A model generated the notes under the pieces. The model made no database searches. It had not been told where the DNA came from and was given only the letters and a program-made list of their open reading frames with translations. A stretch of 28,331 bases of DNA, from IMG/VR virus record IMGVR_UViG_3300009593_002765, positions 1-28,331 of that record; one strand, written 5' to 3'. This document shows positions 14,965-24,202 of this stretch, piece after piece. Positions within the stretch are counted from its first letter, which is position 1. Every line of letters begins with the position of its first letter. The DNA comes from a virus. The position numbers and the translations under genes are program-made.

Positions 14965-15806
14965 AAATACTAGTTACAGGACACAAAGGCTTTATTGGAA
15001 GTCATATGGCTCAGTATCTAATGCATAAAGGTCACGAAGTAGACGGTTTTGAATGGATTGAAAACGTAGTACCAGCTGTTGAACAATATGACTGGGTAAT
15101 ACATTGTGGAGCAATATCAGACACTACTGAAAGAGATGTTAACAAAGTATGGAGACACAACTACGAGTTTACTATGCGTTTGTTACAAATTTGTGACAAC
15201 TATCAAACTAATATTCAGTTAGCAAGTACATCAGCAGTATACGGACCAAATAAATCATTTAACGAAGAAGATCCTGTATATCCACAGACACCTTATGCTT
15301 GGAGCAAGTATTTGGTTGATAAGTTTTTAGTAGACAATGGCTTTGAAAATTTTAATACGCTTGTACAAAGTTTTAGATATTTTAATGTATATGGTCCAGG
15401 TGAAGGACACAAAGGCGACCAAATGAGTATGGTTAGTAAATTTCAAGTACAAGCATCTACAGATGGAGTAATTAAACTATTTAAAAATAGTAAGAATTAC
15501 AAAAGAGATTTAGTTTGCGTATACGACCTAGTACGAATACACGAAGAAATGTTGCATCAAGATGTTAGTGGAATTTATAACTTAGGTACAAATAAAGCTG
15601 TTGACATAGAAACTGTAGCTAAATTAATTGCTAAAGATCAAGATGCAAAAATAAAATATATTGACATGCCAGCAAAGTTAAAAAATCAATATCAAGATTA
15701 TACTTGTGCTGATAATGCCAAACTACACAATACTATACCAATTAGACATTGGATAACACTAGAAGAATATTTAAAGGATGTTGTAAAAAATGCAGGAAAG
15801 ACTTGA
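14961..15806 (+). CDS. hldD: HldD: ADP-heptose 6-epimerase
   Basis: A 281-residue short-chain epimerase with the NAD(P) glycine motif VTGHKGFIGSH (G7-x2-G10-x2-G13), catalytic PYAWSKYLVD (Y112, K116), and the HldD-specific run FRYFNVYGPGEGHKG at 138-152, followed by LFKNSKNYKRDLVCVYDL, VSGIYNLGTNKAV and a LKNQYQDYTCAD segment, each matching E. coli HldD (310 residues). It epimerises ADP-D-glycero-D-manno-heptose to ADP-L-glycero-D-manno-heptose, the donor for LPS inner core. It sits between hldE (ATGA overlap) and a cupin (17-base overlap). I consider a generic NDP-sugar epimerase unlikely given the specific matches and the neighbour. Confidence 0.92.
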   Translation: MKILVTGHKGFIGSHMAQYLMHKGHEVDGFEWIENVVPAVEQYDWVIHCGAISDTTERDVNKVWRHNYEFTMRLLQICDNYQTNIQLASTSAVYGPNKSFNEEDPVYPQTPYAWSKYLVDKFLVDNGFENFNTLVQSFRYFNVYGPGEGHKGDQMSMVSKFQVQASTDGVIKLFKNSKNYKRDLVCVYDLVRIHEEMLHQDVSGIYNLGTNKAVDIETVAKLIAKDQDAKIKYIDMPAKLKNQYQDYTCADNAKLHNTIPIRHWITLEEYLKDVVKNAGKT

Positions 15807-16200
15807 AGGTAAGATAGAAAAAGGTTGGGGATACGAATTAATTTGGGCAACCAATGACAAGTACTGTGGAAAAATTATGGTATTTGAAAAAGTGGGATCT
15901 AAATTTAGTTTACATTTCCATAAAGAAAAAGACGAAACTTGGTTTGTTAATCAAGGAAGATTTTTATTACGTTGGATAGATACTAAAACTTCAAAATTAC
16001 ATGAACAAGAACTTACCGTTGGAATGACTTGGCATAATCCTCCATTACAACCTCATCAATTAGTTGCTATGGAAGCTGGAAGTAGTATTACTGAAGTTAG
16101 TACTGCTGATTCTGTAGAAGATAACTATCGTATTGCACCAGGTGATTCACAAAACGAGCCTGTAGACGTTACGCCTGAGCCTCGCCCCACTTCACAATAA
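15790..16200 (+). CDS. Cupin (type II sugar-phosphate isomerase-like) protein
   Basis: The 136-residue single-domain protein carries a textbook cupin motif 1, G36-x5-H42-x-H44-x4-E49-x6-G56, and a motif 2 region MTWHNPPLQPHQLVAM with H89, giving a three-His-one-Glu metal site. The GWGYELIWATNDKYCGKIM start is like the stand-alone cupins of marine phages and the C-terminal domain of type II mannose-6-phosphate isomerases. In the heptose operon it could act on a sugar or sugar phosphate, perhaps as an isomerase or epimerase; this is inference. A role in place of the missing GmhA is conceivable but that enzyme belongs to another (SIS) fold. It overlaps hldD by 17 bases and its last 32 bases overlap the giant structural gene on the other strand. 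Confidence 0.82.
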   Translation: MQERLEGKIEKGWGYELIWATNDKYCGKIMVFEKVGSKFSLHFHKEKDETWFVNQGRFLLRWIDTKTSKLHEQELTVGMTWHNPPLQPHQLVAMEAGSSITEVSTADSVEDNYRIAPGDSQNEPVDVTPEPRPTSQ

Positions 16201-19200
16201 CATTAGCTGTTGTTGCTGTACCTTCTGTTTTATATATGTTAATAGCTAAAACATCAGGTCCATTTGGAAAAGTACCTCTACCACCTAGTGTAGTATTTGT
16301 AAGTTCCTTCAACTGCTCAAGATCCAATGTTGATCTTTCACCTGGTTGAGCAATAAATGAAAATACAGTTTCTCCAGGCTGTGCGTATGGCGCTTGTGTA
16401 AATGTAAAGTTAAACAAGTCACCAGGTGAAGCTGTTCCTGTAAATGAATTATTAAATGTTACTTTATAATATTCAATACCTGAGCCACCTTGATCACCAA
16501 ATAACAATGGTCCTTGAACGTTTGATACAATACTTCCCGCAGGCATTTTAATATCACTTTGGTTAGTAGGTTCACCACCGGAGTCACCTAGTAGCGTACC
16601 TGCTTTAGCCGCCGCGGTATCCCAAACTGATTTAGTAAAAAATTGGTAGTTGGAATTAACTTGGTCTCCACCTTTTTTAAATCTTTGTTGAGCACCGTTA
16701 CCTGAGTTTCCGCTTGGATATTGTGAAAATACTACTCTACACCAACCAGCGTTAGAGTTTTTCTGGACTGACTGAACCACTGTTCCTTGTGGAAAGTAGT
16801 TATTGCCAGATGTACTAATTTCATCACCAACGTTAATATTTTCAGCTTCAAAATCAGCTAAGTTAAAGTAAATATCGTTATACCTAGTATAAGCTCTATC
16901 CCAAGGCATCATTGTTACATCTGCTTCAACAGTTGCCATAACGGCCGCTGTTGAGTACGTAGATGTTGCACCTGAGTTCCAACTAACCGAACCACCTGAA
17001 GCGATTTGAGCAAAACTTGGCTGTCCACCTTGTGCAAGTCCTGATAGTCCTTGCCAACCAACGTCTGCTGGGTTAACTGGATAGTTTTGAGGATTAAGTA
17101 TTCCTTCAATAACAATACCCCCAATAATTGGAGCATTAGAGTTATCTGGATCAACACCGTCTGATGTAAGTTCAAGTCCTTGCATTAGTAGCTGAGCTCT
17201 GTTTAAAAGTTCTCTATCACCCAAGTCACCAACAATAGCGTTAGAAACACTTGGTGCTAGTCTAAGTAAAAATGCTGTTTGTCTAGTTGTACTAACTTCA
17301 ATACCTGCCTCAGTATAGTTGAAGATATAACCTCTATCTTCATCAAATCCACCATCTGTTAGGAATGCTGAACCCCAGTGTGATATAAGTGGAGTAATTG
17401 TATTACTAATTAATATAACACCTGTTCTTGCCGCATGTCCACTTGCTGGACTTGCTGAATACTGTCTTACAGCACCAGCTTGGAAGTTAGTTAAACTTGT
17501 TCCTCTAGTACATCCTGAAAATGTTTTTGTTGTATCGTTTTTAGCTGTATATGAAATAATTTCGTTATCAATCATCACAGTTCCTGTTTCTGGAAAAAAC
17601 TTACTTTCGTTAAGTACAAAAGTTGTTTGTGAACTGTCAATCTCACTTGTTAATGTAGAAACTGCACCTTCGTTAGTAACTTCATATCTAACTGGTAAGT
17701 TACCTGATCTCATAAATGCTTCTGTGTTTACGTTTGAATTACGCATTCTATGACAGAATACAAAGTTACCGTCAGCACCACGTACCATCCAATCAATAAA
17801 ACCAGCACCATACCAACTGTATTGGATACCAATCATCTGCATGTATCTAACATCCATTTTGTATCCACTCTTGCCTGAACCGTCTAGTTTATCAAGATTC
17901 CATTCTTCTTGTAGTACTTTTTTGTCTGTAACTAAGTTTATTTTACATGCCGCCGCTGGATTAACTCCTCTATAATCTGGAGTAATTGTAATTTGTGATT
18001 GCGAATCAACGTTAGCAACAACGTGTGTCATACCTTTAATAACAATTCTGTCACCAGCTTTAAGCTGATCTCTAAATCTTGAGTTAGTACCTGTTATTAA
18101 ATTTGAATCTGGGTTAACTGCACCAGTTCCTGCTATCTGTTTTGTTGATGTTCTTTGAGCAACACTAACGTTTGTTCCGTCGTATTCCCAGTAAATTCCG
18201 TTTTGATCATCAAATATTCCTGAACGTACAGTAGCACCATGCCACCCAACAACAGTCATTTGTGCCGCAAAACCAAGTACAGCATTTGTACCACCAAGTC
18301 TACGTGTTGTTAAGCATTTTAATTGTCTTTCGTCAATAATTTGTGTAATAATATATTCACCGTTAAATCCTTCAGTTTCAACACCAATAAGTCTAATCTT
18401 ACCACCTACCTGAGCGCCATGATCGTTGTCGTCAGTAGTAATTGTTAATGTAGATCCAATTTCAGTTCCGTTTGAAACTACTGATCTAACATCGTATGAT
18501 GGAGCAAAAAGAGCACCAGTTGTATACATAATACCTTTACCTGACTGGTATCTAATATATTTTTTACTTTGTCTAATTGCTTGAGCACCGTGTTGTGGTC
18601 CACCAGTTCCTAACTGTACACCTCCATCGTATGGTCTGTGTATAAAGAAAGAGTCTGGACGCATATAAACCTGGCCTCTTACTCTGTCTTCAGTTGAAGT
18701 TCCTGCGGCAAATTCAACTATATTTCCTGGAGCTCTAGTATTATATCTAATTGTTTTACTTGTTGGTACTGTAATTGCAATAAACGATCCTGCCGCTAAA
18801 GAGTGGTTATTTCCGCCGACTCCAGAATCTGATGATACTGTTACAATAAATGTATCACCTGGAACAATACCATGTGCATTTGGCCAAGTAACTTCCATTG
18901 TAGCTAATGCTTCAAATGGAATATTTGTACTTGAATTTATAGAAGTAGTTGTGTAATCTGATAATGTAACACCGTTTACTAAGTTTAGTCCACCACCTGC
19001 AACGGCTGTTCCTGTAACTGTTCCCATAGTGTTAAGTCCACCAGATCCGTCAACTGCTGAAACTATAACAGTCATATCGTTAGTTGGACTTGATCCACCT
19101 AAATTTGTACCTGCTACTGTAATTTCGTTACCTGGTTTATAACCAGAACCACTTGCGTTAATAACAGCAGTATATGTTCCTGATGTTCTAGTTACGTTTA

Positions 19201-22141
19201 ATGTTCCACTTGAACCAGCATGAGCAAGATTAGTTCCTGCTAAACCTGTAAAGCTAGTTGGTAATGTTGGAGCTGTACCTGTTACACTTGCTGATGCAAT
19301 TATACCTTGTGTAGCATAACCTGTAGTGTTTATACTATCAATTGTTACTGTTGCATCGTTAGTTGGACTTGTTCCGCCTAACGCTGTACCTGCAATAGTA
19401 AATGTTTGGTCTTTTCCATAGTCAGTACCTGCTGTATCTATTGCTACTGAATAAATTGAACCGTTATTAGTTATATCAAAAATAGCACCAGTACCTGCAA
19501 GGTTAACTAACGATTTACCTGATACACTATTACCATTAAATAACGCTGGAGCTGTTGATTCATCTGAACCTTCTGCTCTAACATCAGTAATTCCGCCTTG
19601 TCCATTTACTGAAACAACTCTTAAGTATATGTCATTAGCTGGACTTGCGCCACCTAAATTTGCACCAGAACAAACAATAACGTCAGCTGTGTTATAACCT
19701 GTTCCTGTTTGTTGAAGCTGTACCATAATTGAAGCTGATGTACTTACTGTTTTATTAATTTGAAATTCAAATCCGCCGCCACTGCCTCCAGTGAAAGACA
19801 GTCCTGAACCGCCAAAGCTATAAGATAAAGTTGTATCGGGTGGTGTACCCATTCTTGCCGCATCAGCTATAAAACTTGTACCTGTAATTGTTCCACCGCC
19901 ACCAACACTTGTAACTTGTACCATAACATCATTACCACTGCCCCATGTTTGTGAACCATCTGAACTTGTTCCTGGTACGACTTGCGAACCTACTAATCTA
20001 AGTAAATCTTTATTAGCATAACCTGAAGTTTCGTTAGGTGAACTAAATGTTATTGTACTATAAGCATTGTTTTCCCAACCAATATCAACAGTAGTTGCAC
20101 CCCAAGTACCAGTACCACTATTATAAGTTGATGCTACATTTTGATAAGTTATACTTCCACTAAGTGCTGTTCCTGTAGCACTTGCACCTGTTATTCCACC
20201 TATTCCGTCAATAGTTGTAACTAAAATAGTTGCATCGTTACCAGGAGTTAAACCTCCTAAGTCAGTTCCTAAAACTTTAACTGTATCACCTACTTTATAT
20301 CCTGAACCTGCTTGATTAATTCCGTCTACTGTATAGTTAACACCGGATCTACTTATATTAAATTGTCCATTTGCGCCAGCTGGGTTAGGCATAGTTCCGC
20401 TAACACCTGTATAAGTTTCTGTATTTTTTGCAACTGAAGATGTAAACGACCCACTCATACTTACTGTATTACCTACAATATTGTTTACAAATATAGCATC
20501 GCCTGAACCATTATCACAAGCTAATCCTGCTATAATATTTGTTGTTGATCCAACTGTAAACTGTGTATTACCAGGAGCAATATCTGAAGTTAGTTGCATA
20601 GCTAATGGTGATCCACCTGGAGTACTCGAAATACCAGTAACCTGTGTACCTACTGGAATTGCTGTTGGATAATTAATCGGAGCACCAATTTCTGGAACAT
20701 CTCCTGTAGTAGCTATCTTGTTTTCACTAATTTGTGCCGCTAATGAAAGCGTCATAGTACCATTTGTACCATTACTGTATACAGAAAAGTCTGGGTTTCC
20801 TATTGCCGCTCCAGTATAAAATCCACCTTGTCTTAACTGAGTATAAGTTGTTGACAATACTTGTCCGTTGGTTGTACCAACTTTTGCTTTAGCGTAAAAT
20901 GTAAATGTAGTAGCAGTTGGAACTTCTTCAATAACAAATGATCCTTCTGCTCTTGCCGCTCCGCCTATAGCATCTTCTAATGCTTTAATTGTAATTGGAG
21001 TACCTTCAACAAATCCATGTTGTCCTAATGTAGTAACTGTAATTTTAGAAGCACCAATGCCACTTGTGCCAGTTGATGCATCTGTAACAACTGTTTGCAC
21101 TTGTGTATCTGTACCTGGAATTTCGTATACACTAGGATAGCCTCTCATCATTCCAATAGCTGACCATTTAGTTGGCTGTAAGCCGTACTCAAAGTCTGCG
21201 TCAAGCATTGATAATGGAGGTGCAATTCTCATACGCTCAATAGCGTCTGTTCCAAAGTCGTACGGTCTAACTTTTTGTTCTTCGTTATCTACAAAAATTT
21301 GTATTTCGTCGTCGGTTGAATGTGTACTTGTATTGTATTTTAAGTCAACAACTGTAATAGAATCTGTTGTCTGTAAATATTTTGGAAAGTCAGCATCTGC
21401 ATTTTCATTTGCATTTACTGAATCATATTTTACAACATATCCACTAGAGTCTCTAGGAGTAACATCGTCAACTCTTGTTACTTTGCCGCCTTTAGTTGCA
21501 TCAGTAAAGTTAAAAATTACTTCTGATTTAGTAGAGTTTGTAATAATTAACAAATCACTTGCGTCGTAGTTTCCAATAAATCTAATGTGTCCTAAACCTT
21601 TTCTTTCAAAAGTTGGTAAAGAACTTGTTCCATTTGTTATAACTGAAATAACATAACCTGATAGTGCTTGTATTCTTGTTCCAGCCGCCGGTTCGCTTGT
21701 GTAAGCTGTATTAATAACTTGTGCATGTGTAGATTGATATGGTGTGCTTTGTGCAGAATTACTTAAAACATGATTAATAATCAAGTCTCTTGTAAACTGT
21801 TTTGCTTTAATTTCTGGTTGTCTATTACCGTCAATTTGTGCTACAGTCTTTTCCCAGTAAGTGTTAGCAATACGTGTTGTTTCTTCATTACCACCGTATT
21901 TTAAATCATGTATCCAAGCTACAACATTAAAATTTGTATCTCGTCTACATCTTGCACCATCGTACGTGTATCCAGAAAAGTCTGTTGCATTATCTGCAAC
22001 CTGTTGTTGTATCCATGCTTCAACTTCATATTGAATAAAGTTTTTGTTTGCGTTAATTAAAAATTCGGCGTTTGGATAATGACTATCGTCTAATCCTAAT
22101 CCTGGGTAAAATTTATAATTATCAATTTTTTTCTTTGCCAT
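16169..22141 (-). CDS. Giant virion protein (1990 aa), probable tail-fibre or baseplate-appendage component
   Basis: This is the longest gene. The Gly/Ser/Thr/Asn-rich beta-type composition, lack of enzyme motifs and position before fibre-like genes support a virion role. The N-terminal 170 residues (KFYPGLGLDDSHYPNAEFLI, YEVEAWIQQQVADNATDF) look like a globular anchoring domain. Residues about 590-1045 hold five Gly-rich repeats of some 93 residues. Residues about 1140-1560 form a more conserved aromatic core (YMRPDSFFIHRPYDGGVQLG, MQMIGIQYSWYGAGFIDWMV). Later comes a 'MIDNEIISYTAKNDTTKTFS' strand typical of phage appendage proteins. The last 200 residues end in LDLEQLKELTNTTLGGRGTF and NVIVKWGEAQA. 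Comparable giant structural proteins are usual in marine T4-like phages. It follows the fibre-like gene by five bases. The precise place in the virion is unknown. Confidence 0.82.
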   Translation of the reverse strand: MAKKKIDNYKFYPGLGLDDSHYPNAEFLINANKNFIQYEVEAWIQQQVADNATDFSGYTYDGARCRRDTNFNVVAWIHDLKYGGNEETTRIANTYWEKTVAQIDGNRQPEIKAKQFTRDLIINHVLSNSAQSTPYQSTHAQVINTAYTSEPAAGTRIQALSGYVISVITNGTSSLPTFERKGLGHIRFIGNYDASDLLIITNSTKSEVIFNFTDATKGGKVTRVDDVTPRDSSGYVVKYDSVNANENADADFPKYLQTTDSITVVDLKYNTSTHSTDDEIQIFVDNEEQKVRPYDFGTDAIERMRIAPPLSMLDADFEYGLQPTKWSAIGMMRGYPSVYEIPGTDTQVQTVVTDASTGTSGIGASKITVTTLGQHGFVEGTPITIKALEDAIGGAARAEGSFVIEEVPTATTFTFYAKAKVGTTNGQVLSTTYTQLRQGGFYTGAAIGNPDFSVYSNGTNGTMTLSLAAQISENKIATTGDVPEIGAPINYPTAIPVGTQVTGISSTPGGSPLAMQLTSDIAPGNTQFTVGSTTNIIAGLACDNGSGDAIFVNNIVGNTVSMSGSFTSSVAKNTETYTGVSGTMPNPAGANGQFNISRSGVNYTVDGINQAGSGYKVGDTVKVLGTDLGGLTPGNDATILVTTIDGIGGITGASATGTALSGSITYQNVASTYNSGTGTWGATTVDIGWENNAYSTITFSSPNETSGYANKDLLRLVGSQVVPGTSSDGSQTWGSGNDVMVQVTSVGGGGTITGTSFIADAARMGTPPDTTLSYSFGGSGLSFTGGSGGGFEFQINKTVSTSASIMVQLQQTGTGYNTADVIVCSGANLGGASPANDIYLRVVSVNGQGGITDVRAEGSDESTAPALFNGNSVSGKSLVNLAGTGAIFDITNNGSIYSVAIDTAGTDYGKDQTFTIAGTALGGTSPTNDATVTIDSINTTGYATQGIIASASVTGTAPTLPTSFTGLAGTNLAHAGSSGTLNVTRTSGTYTAVINASGSGYKPGNEITVAGTNLGGSSPTNDMTVIVSAVDGSGGLNTMGTVTGTAVAGGGLNLVNGVTLSDYTTTSINSSTNIPFEALATMEVTWPNAHGIVPGDTFIVTVSSDSGVGGNNHSLAAGSFIAITVPTSKTIRYNTRAPGNIVEFAAGTSTEDRVRGQVYMRPDSFFIHRPYDGGVQLGTGGPQHGAQAIRQSKKYIRYQSGKGIMYTTGALFAPSYDVRSVVSNGTEIGSTLTITTDDNDHGAQVGGKIRLIGVETEGFNGEYIITQIIDERQLKCLTTRRLGGTNAVLGFAAQMTVVGWHGATVRSGIFDDQNGIYWEYDGTNVSVAQRTSTKQIAGTGAVNPDSNLITGTNSRFRDQLKAGDRIVIKGMTHVVANVDSQSQITITPDYRGVNPAAACKINLVTDKKVLQEEWNLDKLDGSGKSGYKMDVRYMQMIGIQYSWYGAGFIDWMVRGADGNFVFCHRMRNSNVNTEAFMRSGNLPVRYEVTNEGAVSTLTSEIDSSQTTFVLNESKFFPETGTVMIDNEIISYTAKNDTTKTFSGCTRGTSLTNFQAGAVRQYSASPASGHAARTGVILISNTITPLISHWGSAFLTDGGFDEDRGYIFNYTEAGIEVSTTRQTAFLLRLAPSVSNAIVGDLGDRELLNRAQLLMQGLELTSDGVDPDNSNAPIIGGIVIEGILNPQNYPVNPADVGWQGLSGLAQGGQPSFAQIASGGSVSWNSGATSTYSTAAVMATVEADVTMMPWDRAYTRYNDIYFNLADFEAENINVGDEISTSGNNYFPQGTVVQSVQKNSNAGWCRVVFSQYPSGNSGNGAQQRFKKGGDQVNSNYQFFTKSVWDTAAAKAGTLLGDSGGEPTNQSDIKMPAGSIVSNVQGPLLFGDQGGSGIEYYKVTFNNSFTGTASPGDLFNFTFTQAPYAQPGETVFSFIAQPGERSTLDLEQLKELTNTTLGGRGTFPNGPDVLAINIYKTEGTATTANVIVKWGEAQA
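19010..20360 (-). repeat. Five tandem Gly-rich repeats (~93 residues) in the giant protein
   Basis: Each unit has the pattern Y/F-x-V...G-x-G/D-Y-x2-G/K-D...V-x-G-x-x-LGG-x-(S/T)P-x-NDxT(V/I)-x-V-x2-(V/I)-x3-GG-(I/L), e.g. GSGYKVGDTVKVLGTDLGG and GSGYKPGNEITVAGTNLGG. The LGG cores encode near 20255, (19930, degenerate), 19650, 19378 and 19098, a period of about 280 bases for the last three steps. Boundaries are approximate. Protein similarity exceeds DNA similarity, so the repeats are old. Confidence 0.8.
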
Positions 22142-22146
22142 ATTCT

Positions 22147-22701
22147 TTACGCTCCAAATGCTACTGCTAATGCTGTTGCTGTTGAATCAACATAGGATTT
22201 TCTAGTGGCGTGTGTTCCTACTGTCGGGTCTTTTTGCATTAATAAATTGTCAGTCACTGTTACATCTCCGTTTAGATTTGTTCCACTAGCATTAATATTA
22301 CTTGCTGAACTATCTGGTGCAGTTGTCATATCAATTCCGTAAGCTCTAATTTGTCCAGGAGTAGTATATCCAATGTCAACATTTTCGATTGTTCCGGGTA
22401 TTCCTATGTTGTTGATTACTATTCTTGAATTTATTACTGATAAAATCGTGTTATTATTAGTATCATTTACTTTGAAAACCCCACCATTAACAGCTAAACT
22501 ATCAAAAGAGTTTGAAACTGTTGTTCCTGTATCATCACTAGTATCACCAGTTTCAGCTTGAACAAACGCTTTACCGTTAAGTAAAATTGATTGCACATCT
22601 AATGATACTCCAGTAATTTTACCTGCTGTATCAACGTTGAAACTCGGACTTTCAAATCCGTTTTGTGCTTGAAATTTATCGTTTACTACTGTGCCTGCCA
22701 T
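22147..22701 (-). CDS. Fibre-like virion protein (184 aa)
   Basis: No named family recognised. The product (MAGTVVNDKFQAQNGFESPS...) is Asn/Thr/Ser-rich and beta-like, with a DTNNNTILSVINSRIVINNI stretch of the kind seen in trimeric fibre shafts, GIPGTIENVDIGYTTPGQIR and a C-terminal KDPTVGTHATRKSYVDSTA. That last motif resembles the 'A(T)KxYVDS' repeat of tail-fibre proteins. It lies nine bases after one fibre-like gene and five before the giant gene, with AGGAT before the ATG, so all three are probably cotranscribed and assembled together. A small connector or fibre tip between larger appendage proteins is plausible. Confidence 0.72.
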   Translation of the reverse strand: MAGTVVNDKFQAQNGFESPSFNVDTAGKITGVSLDVQSILLNGKAFVQAETGDTSDDTGTTVSNSFDSLAVNGGVFKVNDTNNNTILSVINSRIVINNIGIPGTIENVDIGYTTPGQIRAYGIDMTTAPDSSASNINASGTNLNGDVTVTDNLLMQKDPTVGTHATRKSYVDSTATALAVAFGA

Positions 22702-22709
22702 TGTCTATC

Positions 22710-24197
22710 CTATATTGCACTCATATCTTTAACAACTATTGTACCTTGCATAGCCGCATGAGCTGTACATTGGTATTGATAGTTTCCTGAAATATTTGAC
22801 GGAACTTTCCAATATAAGGTTCCTGATGTTGCGCCTTGAGCACTTACACCTGTTGTTTCTGTACCGTCTGGAGCTACATGAACTAAACCGTTATTATATT
22901 GTACTCCACCACTTGTTTCAATTTGGAAAGGATGCATTGACATAGATGAATCATTTAAGTTAAATGCTATTGTTGCTCCTGCTAAACAATAAATTGTTGG
23001 ATCTTCTGTAACACCGTATTGATCAAATTTATATCCGTTACTATTATCAGCTGTAACAACTAAAGTTGTAATTGCTGGGTAAGCAATTTGATCAAGTGTA
23101 TATCCGCTGTCTTCCCATCCACCTGATTTTTTAACTAATATATTACCAGTTGCTACGCCTGTAGTGTTTACATCAGTTAATGAGTTTAAGTCATTTGATC
23201 CTGAGTAATCAATAGTAACTGTGTCGCCTGACACTGATGTTGAAATATTTGTACCACCAGCAATAGTTAACGTATCTGTTTTACTATCTGCCGCCGCTGT
23301 ACCCGAGTCTGAAGCAACATTACTAAATGCAAGTTGGTTTACTTCACCCGAGTTAGGTGAACCTGTATAAGCAATAGTAACTGTGTCTCCAACAATAGTA
23401 GTTGAAATGTTATCACCACCTGCTACAGTTAATGTATCTGTTTGTGAATTAGCTGTTGTTGTTCCCGAATCTGCATCTACTGTTGCAAAAATATTTTGAT
23501 TTCCGCCTGAACTTGGAGTTGTCCAAGTAAATGTTCCATTACCATTTGAAGTTAATACTTGAGCCGCTGACCCTTGAGTAATACTTAAATCTGTAAGTAC
23601 AGTAGGTATACTTGGTTTGTTATTTAAATTATTATAATTTAAGTAGTATGAACCATCTTGTCCATCTAATGTATCAGCGTCAGTTCCTGCACCACCAGTA
23701 GTTGCATCTGTTCCAGGTGCCCATTTACCACCGTCCCACTTTAAAACATTTCCTGTTTGTGGTGGATTTGAAGTTGTGTCTACATCTGTTAATGCATTTA
23801 TGTTTCCTAAGTACGCAATTGATTTAATAGGATCAGTGTAGTTTGTGATGGCTCCTCCACTTGTATCCATTAATAATTTGTGCCACGTTCCGCCGTGTGC
23901 AACATGAACTGTTCCTGATTCATGATTGTGTAATATCACACCGTGATATGTTGATGCGTTAATTGCGTTTAGTGCGTTGTTAGTTCCAACCTTAAACGAA
24001 ATTTTATTAACTTTTGTGTCATCTACTGGAACATCTATTTCCAAACTCGAATTGACGATATCTAGTAAGTTTGTGCCATCGCCTAAAGCATTATATAGTT
24101 CAGTTGTATTTGCGTTGATTTTAGTAGCGCCACCTCTAAGAGTATCGCCAGTTCCATCATTTACCGCTGTACCTATATTTAATATTGATTTTGCCAT
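22710..24197 (-). CDS. Fibre-like protein with C-terminal cupredoxin (type 1 copper) domain
   Basis: The 495-residue product opens with SILNIGTAVNDGTGDTLRGG and KINANTTELYNALGDG, a module common at the N-terminus of marine-phage fibre proteins. Mid-protein are two tandem copies of a unit containing DSGT-x3-DSxTDTLT(V/I)AGG-x-NIST-x3-GDTVTI-x-Y, and two 'LTDVxTT...GNxLxxxxGxW' segments. Residues about 373-495 form a cupredoxin: H422 (SMSMHPFQIET), then YQCTAHAAMQGTIVVK with C477, H480 and M483, the C-x2-H-x2-M spacing of amicyanin. All four type 1 copper ligands are in place. Whether it binds copper, or merely uses the fold as a binding domain, cannot be seen. AAGGG/AGAG precedes the ATG, and an internal late promoter lies 65 bases upstream. 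Confidence 0.85.
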   Translation of the reverse strand: MAKSILNIGTAVNDGTGDTLRGGATKINANTTELYNALGDGTNLLDIVNSSLEIDVPVDDTKVNKISFKVGTNNALNAINASTYHGVILHNHESGTVHVAHGGTWHKLLMDTSGGAITNYTDPIKSIAYLGNINALTDVDTTSNPPQTGNVLKWDGGKWAPGTDATTGGAGTDADTLDGQDGSYYLNYNNLNNKPSIPTVLTDLSITQGSAAQVLTSNGNGTFTWTTPSSGGNQNIFATVDADSGTTTANSQTDTLTVAGGDNISTTIVGDTVTIAYTGSPNSGEVNQLAFSNVASDSGTAAADSKTDTLTIAGGTNISTSVSGDTVTIDYSGSNDLNSLTDVNTTGVATGNILVKKSGGWEDSGYTLDQIAYPAITTLVVTADNSNGYKFDQYGVTEDPTIYCLAGATIAFNLNDSSMSMHPFQIETSGGVQYNNGLVHVAPDGTETTGVSAQGATSGTLYWKVPSNISGNYQYQCTAHAAMQGTIVVKDMSAI

Positions 24198-24202
24198 CTC
24201 TT

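Noticed and set aside
15790-16200. Mannose-1-phosphate guanylyltransferase (ManC) reading of the cupin gene
   Set aside because: Only the cupin domain is present; there is no nucleotidyltransferase domain before it, the preceding frame being hldD.
19010-20360. CRISPR-like or DNA-level repeat array
   Set aside because: The repetition is at protein level in an open frame, with units of ~280 bases and divergent DNA; no short direct repeats with unique spacers.
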